This document shows, piece by piece, positions 13,803 to 21,269 of a stretch of 21,489 nt of DNA. The position numbers and the translations under genes were made by a program. The DNA is from JBDZVM01 sp040255675 (GTDB taxonomy: Bacteria; Actinomycetota; Actinomycetes; Acidothermales; Acidothermaceae): NCBI GenBank assembly GCA_040255675.1, contig JBDZVM010000056.1, forward strand, positions 1-21,489, written 5' to 3'. Below the pieces are notes generated by a model that was not told the origin of the DNA, did no database searches, and worked only from the letters and a program-made list of their open reading frames with translations. Each line of letters starts with the position of its first letter. Positions within the stretch are counted from its first letter, which is position 1.

Positions 13803-16361
13803 ATGGGTGGGGGGTTGGAGAGCATCGCTGATACAACGATCAATGTCCTGTCCGAAATGGCCGGACATGAACCGGGTGGTCTCGTCCTGGACGGGCCGGC
13901 TGGTCGGTTGACGTACGGTCAGCTCGACGCTGACGTCGACCGTTTGGCGGGCTGGATCGCGAAGCGCGTAGGCGGTACGGGTACTGCTGTTGCCGTCCGC
14001 ACGTCAAGCGTGCGCGTGGCGATGACGGCATTCTTCGCAATTGGGAAATGTGGCTGTATCTCCGTGCCGATCGACCCGTCGGCTCCGCTCGAGCGCGCGC
14101 TCTTCATGGCCGACGACGTCGAGGCGAAGGTGATTCTGACTGACGACGTCGCGTTCTTCGGAACCGACGGTCGCGTCGTCGATGTCGACTCAGCGATCGC
14201 GTCGGGTCACCCGTTTGGCGCAGCGCTCGAAATGCCCGACCACGCGATCGCGACCATCGTTTTCACGTCTGGTTCCACCGGCGTACCGAAGGGCACTGTC
14301 ACCGATTGGCGGCGCAGCCGCGTCGGCATCGAGCGCCTCCGCGAGGCCGGCTTCCCCGAGAGCAGCGGCCGCGTGTGCCTTCCGTTTGTAGGCACGATCA
14401 GTAACTCGGTCATCATGATGTCGGCGTGTGTGGCTCTCGGCCGCACGCTCGTTCCTTACGACGTCAAGCGATTCGGTGTGCAGGGTCTCGGCGAGTTCCT
14501 TCGGGAGCAGCGCATCGGGGCGTTCGCCACCGTGCCGACGCTGCTGCGGGTGCTCCTCGACACCGCATCCCCAGACGACACCTGGCCAGACCTGAAAGAC
14601 GTCATCACCTGGGGCGAAGGGCTGACCTGGCACGACGTTGGCCGCTTGCGCCGTCACCTCGGCGCGGACGCCGAAATCCGCTCCACCTACGGCACCACAG
14701 AAGCCGGTTCTATTGCCACGTTCGTCGTCACCGCTCAGACTCCTCTCGGGCGAGGGTTGGTGCCGGCCGGGCGGCCAGACGCCCGCGTCGTCGTCTGCAT
14801 CGTCGACCCTGACGGCAACGACGTGCCCGACGGTGACGAAGGCGAAATCGTCGTTGCCGGCGACGACGTCGGAGTCGAGTACTGGCGCCGACCCGACCTT
14901 ACCGAGCGCGTGTTCCGCACCCTGCCCGACGGGACGCGAGCCTGCTGGACGGGCGACCGCGGCCGCATGCTTTCCGACGGCAACCTCCAGCACCTCGGCC
15001 GGCTCGACTACATGGTGAAAATCTCGGGCAACCGCGTCGACCTCGGCGAGATTGAAGTCATATTGCGAGGCATGACCGATGTCGCCGAAGCCGGCGTTAT
15101 CGCACGCCCCGACGCGTCGGGCGACAACCGCATCGTCGCCTTCGTCAGCGCGCGCTCCGGTGACGTCGTTCCGAGCGACATTCGGTCGCGGCTGCTGCGA
15201 AAACTTCCCGGCTACATGATTCCCGACATTATTCACGTGCTCGACGAGATCCCGACCCTGCCCAACGGCAAGGTCAATCGTCGCGCGTTGACCGAACTGC
15301 GCATTGCGCCGAACGCGTCGTCCGAAACCGTCGAGCATGGCGACGAGCTCGAAAACCGCCTCGCCACCATCTGGTCGGACGTGCTCGGCTGCGCGGTCGG
15401 TCGCGACGACGTGCTCGCCGACCTCGGAGCCGATTCGATCCGCAGCGCCCGCGCTTTTGTGATGATCGAGCGGCAACTGGGTTACGACCGGCCGATTTCC
15501 CTGCTGCTGGAGGCGCCGACAATCGCGGAGCTGGCGATCCGGCTTCACTCGGGCGACGAAACGTGGCATCCCCTCGTGCCTGTCCGCACGACGGGCTCGC
15601 GGGCGCCGCTCTTCGTCGTCCATGGCGGCGGTGGCGACGTCATGTTCGCCGTCACTCTCGCGGAGTACCTCGACCCTGAAATGCCCGTTTACGGCCTGCA
15701 GCCGTCGACCCTCAGTGGGCGAGTAATCGGGGACGTCGACGTCGAGTCGCTGGCGAAGCGGTACGTTGCCGCGATTCGCGAGGTGCAACACGAAGGCCCG
15801 TATTTCCTGTTCGGCTACTCGCTCGGCGGCCTGATCGCGTTCGAAATGGCCTGCCAACTCGAAAAAGCCGGCCAACGTGTAGCTCTTCTAGGCATCGGCG
15901 ACACCACCGCGCCTGGGGCTTCACGTTCGCGAGAAGAAGCCGTGCAACTCCCGCCGCTCACGCTACGCACCCTGCCGGGCCGCGCCGTGCGGTCGTTGCG
16001 CTTCAGGGCTCATCGACGTCGCCGCGAAACCTCACGACGCCTCACCTATTGGCGGATGCGACTTTGCGTCGCTCGCGGCCGTGCCGTGCCCCCGAGCCTT
16101 CGCAAAGAATTCTCGATGTGGCAACTTGGCCTGCGCAGCCAGACCTACCGGCCAACCGGCATCAGCAACAGCCCGACCCTTCTGATTCGTACCGATGACG
16201 CGGGCGGCGTCACTTTTGAAGCCTGGAGCGCCTTCATCACGGGGCCGATCGAGACTGCCGTAATCCCGGGCAAGCACATGCAACTCATCCATCAACCGAT
16301 GATCGAGCAGCTCGGCAATGCCTTGAACGAGCACTGCGCAGCGGCTCTCGCGAGCGTCTGA
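13803..16361 (+). CDS. NRPS-like adenylation-carrier-thioesterase (A-T-TE) protein
   Basis: This 852-residue protein has three domains. The adenylation domain (about 20-505) has IVFTSGSTGVPKG around residue 156, RSTYGTTEAGS, CWTGDRGR, GRLDYMVKISGNRVDLGEIE and the A10 motif LPNGKVNRRAL with the catalytic Lys490. The carrier domain (about 515-580) has LGADSI with the phosphopantetheine Ser545. The thioesterase (about 588-850) has GYSLGG (Ser673), an Asp in GIGDTTAPG and His825 in GKHMQLIH. No condensation or reductase domain is present. The A4 region reads PFVGTISNS, with Val196 where amino-acid-activating domains have the Asp that binds the amino group, so a non-amino acid or otherwise unusual acid is likely. 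It may load and transfer an acyl group onto the polysaccharide or a precursor. It needs a phosphopantetheinyl transferase, which is not in the window. GC is high (44 of 60 at 14881-14940). Confidence 0.88.
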   Translation: MGGGLESIADTTINVLSEMAGHEPGGLVLDGPAGRLTYGQLDADVDRLAGWIAKRVGGTGTAVAVRTSSVRVAMTAFFAIGKCGCISVPIDPSAPLERALFMADDVEAKVILTDDVAFFGTDGRVVDVDSAIASGHPFGAALEMPDHAIATIVFTSGSTGVPKGTVTDWRRSRVGIERLREAGFPESSGRVCLPFVGTISNSVIMMSACVALGRTLVPYDVKRFGVQGLGEFLREQRIGAFATVPTLLRVLLDTASPDDTWPDLKDVITWGEGLTWHDVGRLRRHLGADAEIRSTYGTTEAGSIATFVVTAQTPLGRGLVPAGRPDARVVVCIVDPDGNDVPDGDEGEIVVAGDDVGVEYWRRPDLTERVFRTLPDGTRACWTGDRGRMLSDGNLQHLGRLDYMVKISGNRVDLGEIEVILRGMTDVAEAGVIARPDASGDNRIVAFVSARSGDVVPSDIRSRLLRKLPGYMIPDIIHVLDEIPTLPNGKVNRRALTELRIAPNASSETVEHGDELENRLATIWSDVLGCAVGRDDVLADLGADSIRSARAFVMIERQLGYDRPISLLLEAPTIAELAIRLHSGDETWHPLVPVRTTGSRAPLFVVHGGGGDVMFAVTLAEYLDPEMPVYGLQPSTLSGRVIGDVDVESLAKRYVAAIREVQHEGPYFLFGYSLGGLIAFEMACQLEKAGQRVALLGIGDTTAPGASRSREEAVQLPPLTLRTLPGRAVRSLRFRAHRRRRETSRRLTYWRMRLCVARGRAVPPSLRKEFSMWQLGLRSQTYRPTGISNSPTLLIRTDDAGGVTFEAWSAFITGPIETAVIPGKHMQLIHQPMIEQLGNALNEHCAAALASV

Positions 16362-16365
16362 GAAC

Positions 16366-17469
16366 TCACCTGGTTTGAGCACGGGAGCCGGCCGCTTCGC
16401 GAAGCACCTTCGCCAACGCGCCAATCGTGACGGTCAAGCTGAACCGTTCCGACACGATTGCGCGCCCGCGATCGCCCATCTCGCGCGCAAGCGACGCGTC
16501 GTCAAGCAACCGCGTGATCGCCGCCGCCATACCGTCGACGTCACCCTCGGCCACCAGAAAACCAGAGCAGCCATCGCCCACGACGTCCGGTATTCCACCG
16601 TGCCGTGTCGCGACGACTGGCAACCCGCACGCTTGTGCCTCGGTGATCGCGACCGGGGTGCCCTCGGTATCGCCGTCGGGGGCTTTCATCGAATGTTGCA
16701 CGAACAGGCGCGCCGACAGCATTTCGCGGACGACGACATCGTGGGGCTGAGCACCGAGCAAGCTGACGCAATCCGCGAGGTTGAGTTCGTTCACGAGCGA
16801 TTCGCATCGTGACCGCAACTCGCCGTCGCCGATGATGACGAGCTTGCTTTCGGGATGCCGTTCGTGAGCGATCGCGAACGCGCGGATGGTGAGGTGCGGC
16901 GCCTTCTTCTCCACCAACCTGCCCACAGCGACAACGTTCAGCGCCGACTCCTGCGGTCGCGCGCCCGCGAATCGTGAGATATCGACGCCACAGGGGATGT
17001 GATGCAGCCGTTCTTTCGGGGCACCGAGCCTGACGAGTTCGTCGGCCAGCGCTCGCGACGCCGCGACGATTGCCGACGCATACTCGAAAAGCTCCACGTA
17101 TTGCGCGCGATGTCGCTCGACGGTTGCCTGACGCACCGCATCGTAACCGTGGAAGTAAACCACGAGCGGAACGCCAGCCCGCTCGCACGCGTGCATGACA
17201 GCGGTACCTGTCGGGCCGTATTCAGCCAGGACGACGTCCGGGCGATACCGGCGTACTGCGCTGCCCCAGCCTTGGGCCAAATACTCGCGTCGTACTCGCA
17301 GCAACGCCGAGAAGAGGAGTCGTCGCAGACCCGCTGGCCGTGGCGGACTGTAGAAGGAGGCGTTCCGCACTTCGCGGACGTGCGCTTCGATGAACGTCTC
17401 GCTAGCTTCGAGTGCCCGGCGTTTCACGATCAAAACGCGCGGGGTCTCGGGGTTGATTGACGCGGTCAT
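16366..17469 (-). CDS. Glycosyltransferase family 4
   Basis: This is a 367-residue GT-B enzyme. It opens with PRVLIVKRRALEASETFIEAHV, the form seen in GT4 enzymes of exopolysaccharide loci. It continues with VVYFHGYDA, IVAASRALADELVRLG, HHIPCGVDISRFA, LNVVAVGRLVEKKAPHLTIRAF and KLVIIGDGELR. The EX7E motif is EGTPVAITE (E269, E277), followed by AQACGLPVVATRHGGIPDVV. The ATG at 17467-17469 overlaps the stop of the upstream GT4 gene (ATGA at 17466-17469), so the pair is translated together. The frame is open upstream to 17922, but that part is the other gene read in a different frame. The stop lies 4 bp from the stop of the convergent A-T-TE gene, leaving no room for a terminator. Confidence 0.92.
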   Translation of the reverse strand: MTASINPETPRVLIVKRRALEASETFIEAHVREVRNASFYSPPRPAGLRRLLFSALLRVRREYLAQGWGSAVRRYRPDVVLAEYGPTGTAVMHACERAGVPLVVYFHGYDAVRQATVERHRAQYVELFEYASAIVAASRALADELVRLGAPKERLHHIPCGVDISRFAGARPQESALNVVAVGRLVEKKAPHLTIRAFAIAHERHPESKLVIIGDGELRSRCESLVNELNLADCVSLLGAQPHDVVVREMLSARLFVQHSMKAPDGDTEGTPVAITEAQACGLPVVATRHGGIPDVVGDGCSGFLVAEGDVDGMAAAITRLLDDASLAREMGDRGRAIVSERFSLTVTIGALAKVLREAAGSRAQTR

Positions 17470-18656
17470 GACGACGAGGTTGCCGCGTTTTCGAGCGGCC
17501 GGCCGGATGGTGCGTTTCCCGCGCCAACCCCCAAAGACGCGGCGATCTGAAGGAACCGGCCGACGAACGCTTGCGGCGTGTGGGTGTTGTCGACCCATGC
17601 GCGCCCGGTCGTACCTCGCGTCGTCCGGCCGTTTTCGTCGTCCAGCAGACGCCGCAACGCTTCGGAAAAGTACGGCAGGCTGTCGAGCCCGTCGCCGTCC
17701 CATCTGCCGACGTAGTAGCCGAACCTCGACACCACGTTGTCGGGGTCGACGCACGCGATGAGCGGCGTCTCGCACCCCAGCGCCTCCAAGAACGAGGTCG
17801 CGAGCGCTTCGTGAATGGAGGTGTTGACGAGCGCCCACGCTTCCCTGACGAGACGGAACTTTTCGGCGCCATCGAGGTGCCCGAGCAGTTCGACGTTGTC
17901 TGGCATGCTCGCCGGCGACCACGCTCCGAGGCCTTCGAAGTGGTTGCGCCCGAGCATGATGAAGCGCACCTCAGGAAACTGACGTGCCAGCTCCACGAAA
18001 AGCCACGGCCGTTTGATCGGATCGAGCCGCCCGAGAAACACGACGGACGGCCGAAGCGCTTTCGGCACGGTGTTCGTCGGCGGCCTCACCGGGTTGGGCA
18101 GGAAGTTCCACGCCTTCGGCTCCACCCCGTAGGTGCCGAGAGCCTTCTCCCGCAGGTAGTGCGTCGGACTCGCGAACACCGTGCCGCCACCGGCGAGTGA
18201 GCGGAAGCGCACGAGACCGCTCAGAGAACCGCAATGAATCGTGCCGATTCCCTGCGGTTTGACGTCGGGCTGTCCAGGGAGCCGCAGGGTGTCGATGCGC
18301 GCGCAGTCGAACGGCGTGCGCGGGTCGCGTACCCACACGATCAGCGGCGTGCGAGGAAACAAAGCCAGGCTGCGGCGGTAGCTCGGCCGGTAGTCGATGG
18401 TGAGGATCAGGTCGGGGGCGACTCGCCTCACGTCGCCGAACTCCGCGATGCGTCGTCGCGGCCGGCCGACGGCTGGAACCCGACCGTGCACTTTCGCATC
18501 TCGCGGAAGAGGCCGGCCGCTCAGCATCACGATCTCGACGCCCAACTCGGGTCGTTCTTCGAACGCTTCGGCGACTTGTCGCGTAGCCCAGCCGAATCCG
18601 CCCATCGGGCCGAGCGCTGGATCGAAGAACTCGTTCGCGACAACAGCGAGACGCAT
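17466..18656 (-). CDS. Glycosyltransferase family 4
   Basis: This is a 396-residue enzyme. The N-terminus MRLAVVANEFFDPALGPMGGFGWATRQ is a typical GT4 opening with the glycine-rich acceptor loop. SVVFLGRLDPIKRPWLFVELA starts the donor domain, followed by VRFIMLGRNHFEG and the EX7E motif EALATSFLE (E283, E291). The tail YFSEALRRLLDDENG and the Ala/Ser-rich C-terminus are less conserved. I chose ATG 18654-18656, which begins directly at the conserved strand and has GAAGGG upstream. An in-frame ATG at 18716 would add 20 residues with no family similarity. It is the first gene of a two-gene operon with the GT4 gene at 16366-17469, and is divergent from the lipoprotein gene at 18886. Confidence 0.9.
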   Translation of the reverse strand: MRLAVVANEFFDPALGPMGGFGWATRQVAEAFEERPELGVEIVMLSGRPLPRDAKVHGRVPAVGRPRRRIAEFGDVRRVAPDLILTIDYRPSYRRSLALFPRTPLIVWVRDPRTPFDCARIDTLRLPGQPDVKPQGIGTIHCGSLSGLVRFRSLAGGGTVFASPTHYLREKALGTYGVEPKAWNFLPNPVRPPTNTVPKALRPSVVFLGRLDPIKRPWLFVELARQFPEVRFIMLGRNHFEGLGAWSPASMPDNVELLGHLDGAEKFRLVREAWALVNTSIHEALATSFLEALGCETPLIACVDPDNVVSRFGYYVGRWDGDGLDSLPYFSEALRRLLDDENGRTTRGTTGRAWVDNTHTPQAFVGRFLQIAASLGVGAGNAPSGRPLENAATSSS

Positions 18657-18803
18657 GAGCCCATGCCCTTCGAGGTACAGGCCGGACGTCGACGGGTTGC
18701 GACGGACTCTCGGCAAGGGGAGCGTTGGCCCCTTAGCGGGACATTATGAAGGAGAGCGACCTCGGTTGCACTCGACGTCGTGTCGTGCGGTCGATCAGCC
18801 GAC

Positions 18804-18809
18804 TAATCT
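18804..18809 (+). promoter_or_regulatory. -10-like TAATCT upstream of the lipoprotein gene
   Basis: TAATCT lies in the divergent gap 18657-18885 and is the best -10 match there. It would leave a leader of about 70 nt before TTG 18886. No good -35 box is seen. Its position makes the ATG at 18811 an unlikely start, since that codon would precede the transcription start. Confidence 0.3.
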
Positions 18810-18885
18810 GATGGGGCGTGATCCAGGTGGCCGATACCGGGCATCCCCTCGCGCTGGCCAGCGCGCGGAGAGGTTTGGGGGAATC

Positions 18886-19419
18886 TTGCGTCTTACGGTT
18901 GCCCATTCGAGGGCGGCGGGGCGCCTACGCGGGCGATTTGCGGGATGGTTCGTCCCGCTCGTGCTGCTTATCCCTACCCTGACATCATGCGGCGGAGGGG
19001 TTGTTGGCGACCCGACCGTCTTCGCCTATGAGGGCGACCCGACGACACTTTGCGAGGTCACGTTTCTCGCTTGTCCTGGCGAACATGTTCGCGAGCTGAC
19101 GGTAAGGCGCGACCTTAGCAATGATGGGGTACAGCAGCCTGGACAGGTGCTCACAAAGCTGACGGCCACAGACGACTCGGCGGAAGCCACGTTTGTGATT
19201 GGCTCCGCACCAGCTGGTTTTGTGCTCTCTGTTCCTCCAATCGGCCCTGTCGCCGGCCCACTGGACATCGAGGTAACGACGAACGGGAATACGTATAGCG
19301 GCTTTATCGACACGGCGAAGTTGTCGCGAGACGAATTTCACGTTGCTGGTGGGGCGGTGCTATCGCCTGCGTTGAAGCGGTCGATTCTCGCGACTCGCTG
19401 CGGCGGCCGCGGCCGATAG
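18886..19419 (+). CDS. Putative lipoprotein of unknown function
   Basis: This 177-residue protein has a lipoprotein signal: a basic n-region (RAAGRLRGRF), a hydrophobic stretch WFVPLVLLIPTL and lipobox LTSC with the lipidated Cys at 35. The mature part is small and predicted to be beta-rich (PTTLCEVTFLACPGEHVREL, AEATFVIGSAPAGFVLSV, LDIEVTTNGNTYSGFIDT) and may be an Ig-like or similar sandwich with two further cysteines. I recognise no family. TTG 18886-18888 is chosen because it places the signal peptide properly. GGAGAGG at 18867-18873 is a distant ribosome binding site and GGGGGA at 18877-18882 a close one. An in-frame ATG at 18811 would give an unusually long n-region. It begins the right-hand block that has no polysaccharide genes. 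Confidence 0.65.
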   Translation: MRLTVAHSRAAGRLRGRFAGWFVPLVLLIPTLTSCGGGVVGDPTVFAYEGDPTTLCEVTFLACPGEHVRELTVRRDLSNDGVQQPGQVLTKLTATDDSAEATFVIGSAPAGFVLSVPPIGPVAGPLDIEVTTNGNTYSGFIDTAKLSRDEFHVAGGAVLSPALKRSILATRCGGRGR

Positions 19420-19526
19420 TGTCGTCCTGGCAGGTGCGGTAGCTACGTTGATTGGTGACAGATGAATACTCGAACCACACCCGAGGCCGACGGCACATCA
19501 GCGACCCTTAGCGTCGCACCGCCGTC

Positions 19527-19982
19527 GTGAGCGCCCACGGCCTGGCAGCCGACTGCGTCGACACTGGCAAGGGCTTCTGCGTTCCGGTGCTGTACTGGTA
19601 TTGGCTCTGGGCAGGGGCCGTTGTCGGTTCTGGAAGCCTAGCGGCTTATTGGCGCATTCGGAGTCGAAGAATTGACCGCCTTAGGGCTGAACTTGGTGAG
19701 ACTCGATTTCACGAGCTCGCACGAGACCGAGGCCGTGGGTGCCACAGCCGCGTGACGGCGCGGCGCGTACGTCGAAGTATCTTCCTCGGTTCAATCGCGG
19801 CCGCGGTGATCATGGGTGTCGTTGCCGGATCATTTTGGCTCGCAGTAGATTCGCTGTTTTCGCTATGGGGTCTTGCCGTGATGGCGGCTATCATCCGCGC
19901 CGATTGGTGGCTCATTCACGGTGAGAAAGCTCGAAGGGCGTCCCGGCGCGGCGCGCCTCATGTTCGCGACGACGACGGCTAG
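19527..19982 (+). CDS. Three-helix membrane protein of unknown function (intact copy)
   Basis: This 151-residue protein has predicted membrane helices at about 21-42 (VLYWYWLWAGAVVGSGSLAA), 84-106 and 108-130. By the positive-inside rule the N-terminus is outside, the basic linker 43-83 is inside and the Arg-rich tail is inside. The outer N-terminus carries a cysteine pair, CVDTGKGFC (10-18), retained in the decayed copy at 20365. GTG 19527 has no ribosome binding site. A 22-codon mini-ORF from ATG 19462 ends with its TGA overlapping this GTG and could couple translation. I know of no matching family. The stop codon lies inside a perfect hairpin (19972-19993). A second, broken copy lies 838 bp downstream. 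Confidence 0.6.
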   Translation: MSAHGLAADCVDTGKGFCVPVLYWYWLWAGAVVGSGSLAAYWRIRSRRIDRLRAELGETRFHELARDRGRGCHSRVTARRVRRSIFLGSIAAAVIMGVVAGSFWLAVDSLFSLWGLAVMAAIIRADWWLIHGEKARRASRRGAPHVRDDDG

Positions 19983-19993
19983 TGAGCCGTCGT
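19972..19993 (+). terminator. Perfect 9-bp hairpin over the stop codon of the three-helix gene
   Basis: ACGACGGCT (19972-19980) and AGCCGTCGT (19985-19993) pair perfectly around the loop AGTG, which includes part of the stop codon TAG (19980-19982). No T-run follows, so it may be a transcript-stabilising 3' hairpin as much as a terminator. A similar hairpin spans the end of the gene at 20703. Confidence 0.4.
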
Positions 19994-20130
19994 AGTGACG
20001 CGGACGACGACCACTCGTACGACACGGCTGGGCGCACGACCGGCGTCCAGACTGTCGTGAGTGCTGCGGGAGCGGACGGCGCGGACGTGCCCGCGCGAGC
20101 GTTCAGCTGCGACCCGGCGGCCGGGTTACT

Positions 20131-20286
20131 GGGCGCAACGGTGATGGTGAGGTGGGTCAAGGTACGACCGTGAACCGGCATTCGCCTGTCTTGTTGGCTA
20201 ACTGGCCTCACAGAAACGGGTGGAGCGACCCTCGGGAGCGGGTGGGGGCTTGCCCCTGCCCTAGAGACACCGCAAAAGGACTCTGA
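20131..20286 (+). pseudogene. Remnant of an RCC1-type repeat
   Basis: In the frame starting at 20131 the sequence reads GRNGDGEVGQGTTVNRHSPV, the characteristic core of an RCC1 repeat (GxNxxGQLGxGTTxxxxxPV). It then loses similarity and reaches TGA at 20284-20286. Upstream in this frame there are stops at 19993 and 19996 and no RCC1 similarity, so the unit begins abruptly. A 22-base stretch at 20136-20157 is identical to 21467-21488 in the RCC1 gene at the right edge. This lies in the 382-bp gap 19983-20364, where I see no intact gene. It is most likely debris of a duplication or recombination. Confidence 0.6.
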
Positions 20287-20364
20287 TCACTTGGAATGGA
20301 TGCGTATGCCACCCGTGGTCGAGGCCTACGGCACATAGGCAACCCCCCGCGCCGCGCTCGCGTC

Positions 20365-20700
20365 GTGAACGTCCACGGTGTGGCAGGCGACTGCATCGAT
20401 ACTGGGAAGGGTTTCTGCACTCCGGTGCTGTACTGGTATTCGTTCTGGGCGGGCGCTGTCGTAGGATCTGTGATTCTTACGGGTTATTGGCTCTTTCGGA
20501 GTCGAAGATTTGACCGCCTCGCGGCGTGCAAGTTGGTGTATTTTCTTTGGTTCAATCGGTATCGCGATAGTCATTGGTGTCGTTGCCCGATCAGTTTGGC
20601 TGGCGATAGACCTTCTGTTTAACGCTTTGGGGTCTCACCGTGATGGAGGCTATTATCTCCAGCAATTGGTGGCTCCTTCGTACCCGAAGGGAGGGGATAG
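20365..20700 (+). pseudogene. Decayed second copy of the three-helix membrane protein gene
   Basis: The sequence aligns along its length with 19527-19925. The first part, from GTG 20365, reads CIDTGKGFCTPVLYWYSFWAG in one frame. After GACCGCC at 20512 a net 77 bp of the intact copy (corresponding to about 19682-19759, the inner linker) is missing. The second membrane segment (IFFGSIGIAIVIGVVARSVWLAIDLLF) is therefore in the next frame. Near 20620 one extra base moves the third segment (EAIISSNWWLL) into the third frame. Upstream similarity extends about 80 bp before the GTG. No single protein of the original kind can be made. The third frame runs on into the gene at 20703. Base-level divergence from the intact copy is substantial, so the duplication is not recent. 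Confidence 0.75.
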
Positions 20701-20702
20701 CG

Positions 20703-21167
20703 ATGATGGAAACCGTAGCCGCCCGCGAGCTTTGCAAACAGGTCCTGCATACACTTGAGCCGATCTTCCCGGAAGGCGTCAGCGTTGCCGTACAGCAAAA
20801 CATCCGCGGTTGGCAAGTGGTAAGGGCGCCGGCGCCGCCGGATAGGGATACCGAGGGCATCGAAGCCAAGATTCAAGAGGCCGGAGGAATACCCGGGCCC
20901 GCAATCAACGTAAACGTGTACGGTAGCCCGCCCATTGGGACATGGATTCCATTGCTTCCTACAAGAGTGCGAGCTCGACTAAATCTGATCTCGGTGATCG
21001 AGCTAATATGCGATGCGGTGACGGGAGACTCACCAAGCGATGTATGGCCACTGCCAGGCGCGAAAGTCAAGACCAGGATTTACAGTGGCCAGGTCGTCGC
21101 TTGGTTTGAGGCATCCGATGGAACTCGACTGCTGATCGGCAGCTTTTCGGTGCAAAGCTGCCTTTGA
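20703..21167 (+). CDS. Hypothetical protein, 154 residues
   Basis: The gene starts at ATG 20703 with GGGAGGGG directly upstream at a 6-nt spacer; a second ATG follows at 20706. The frame is open to 20640, but that part is the remnant of the membrane protein. The product is soluble-looking, without signal peptide. A helical N-terminus (ETVAARELCKQVLHTLEPIF) is followed by a region with INVNVYGSPPIG and a second helical part LNLISVIELICDAVTG, ending in short strands (KTRIYSGQVVAWFEASDG, LLIGSFSVQ). I recognise no family and propose no function. The gene lies between the decayed membrane protein gene and an RCC1-repeat gene, and its 3' end forms a terminator-like hairpin. Confidence 0.65.
   Translation: MMETVAARELCKQVLHTLEPIFPEGVSVAVQQNIRGWQVVRAPAPPDRDTEGIEAKIQEAGGIPGPAINVNVYGSPPIGTWIPLLPTRVRARLNLISVIELICDAVTGDSPSDVWPLPGAKVKTRIYSGQVVAWFEASDGTRLLIGSFSVQSCL
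21138..21165 (+). terminator. Probable intrinsic terminator overlapping the end of the 154-residue gene
   Basis: GGCAGCTTT (21138-21146) and AAAGCTGCC (21154-21162) form a perfect 9-bp stem with the loop TCGGTGC, followed by TTTGATAA. The stop codon TGA at 21165-21167 falls in the short T-rich tail. The stem is stable and better placed than others in the window, though the T-tract is only three bases. Confidence 0.5.
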
Positions 21168-21269
21168 TAACTTCAGTGAAAGCGCGGACGGGTTATCGTG
21201 AGTGCGTCCACGCTAGACCGTCGTCGGCGGATCCTCGATGGTCGCGGTTGCGACTCAGCGAGGGCCGAG

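Noticed and set aside
14190..15875. 561-codon open frame on the minus strand inside the A-T-TE gene
   Set aside because: It is antisense to a gene with all expected catalytic motifs. Its translation is rich in Arg, Ala, Gly and Asp without any motif, as usual for the opposite strand of high-GC coding DNA.
17470..17922. N-terminal extension of the GT4 gene ending at 16366
   Set aside because: It lies wholly within the upstream GT4 gene in another frame; the ATGA overlap at 17466-17469 gives a natural start.
18397..18885. Upstream extension of the lipoprotein reading frame
   Set aside because: The extension overlaps the divergent GT4 gene and would bury the signal peptide more than 180 residues into the protein.
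19982..20173. 63-codon open frame after the three-helix gene
   Set aside because: It has no ribosome binding site and no recognisable sequence, and it crosses the RCC1 remnant in the wrong frame.
20296..20622. A 108-residue gene starting at ATG 20296
   Set aside because: The first half matches the three-helix protein, but the frame leaves that similarity at the 77-bp deletion, so the C-terminal part is out-of-frame reading of a pseudogene.
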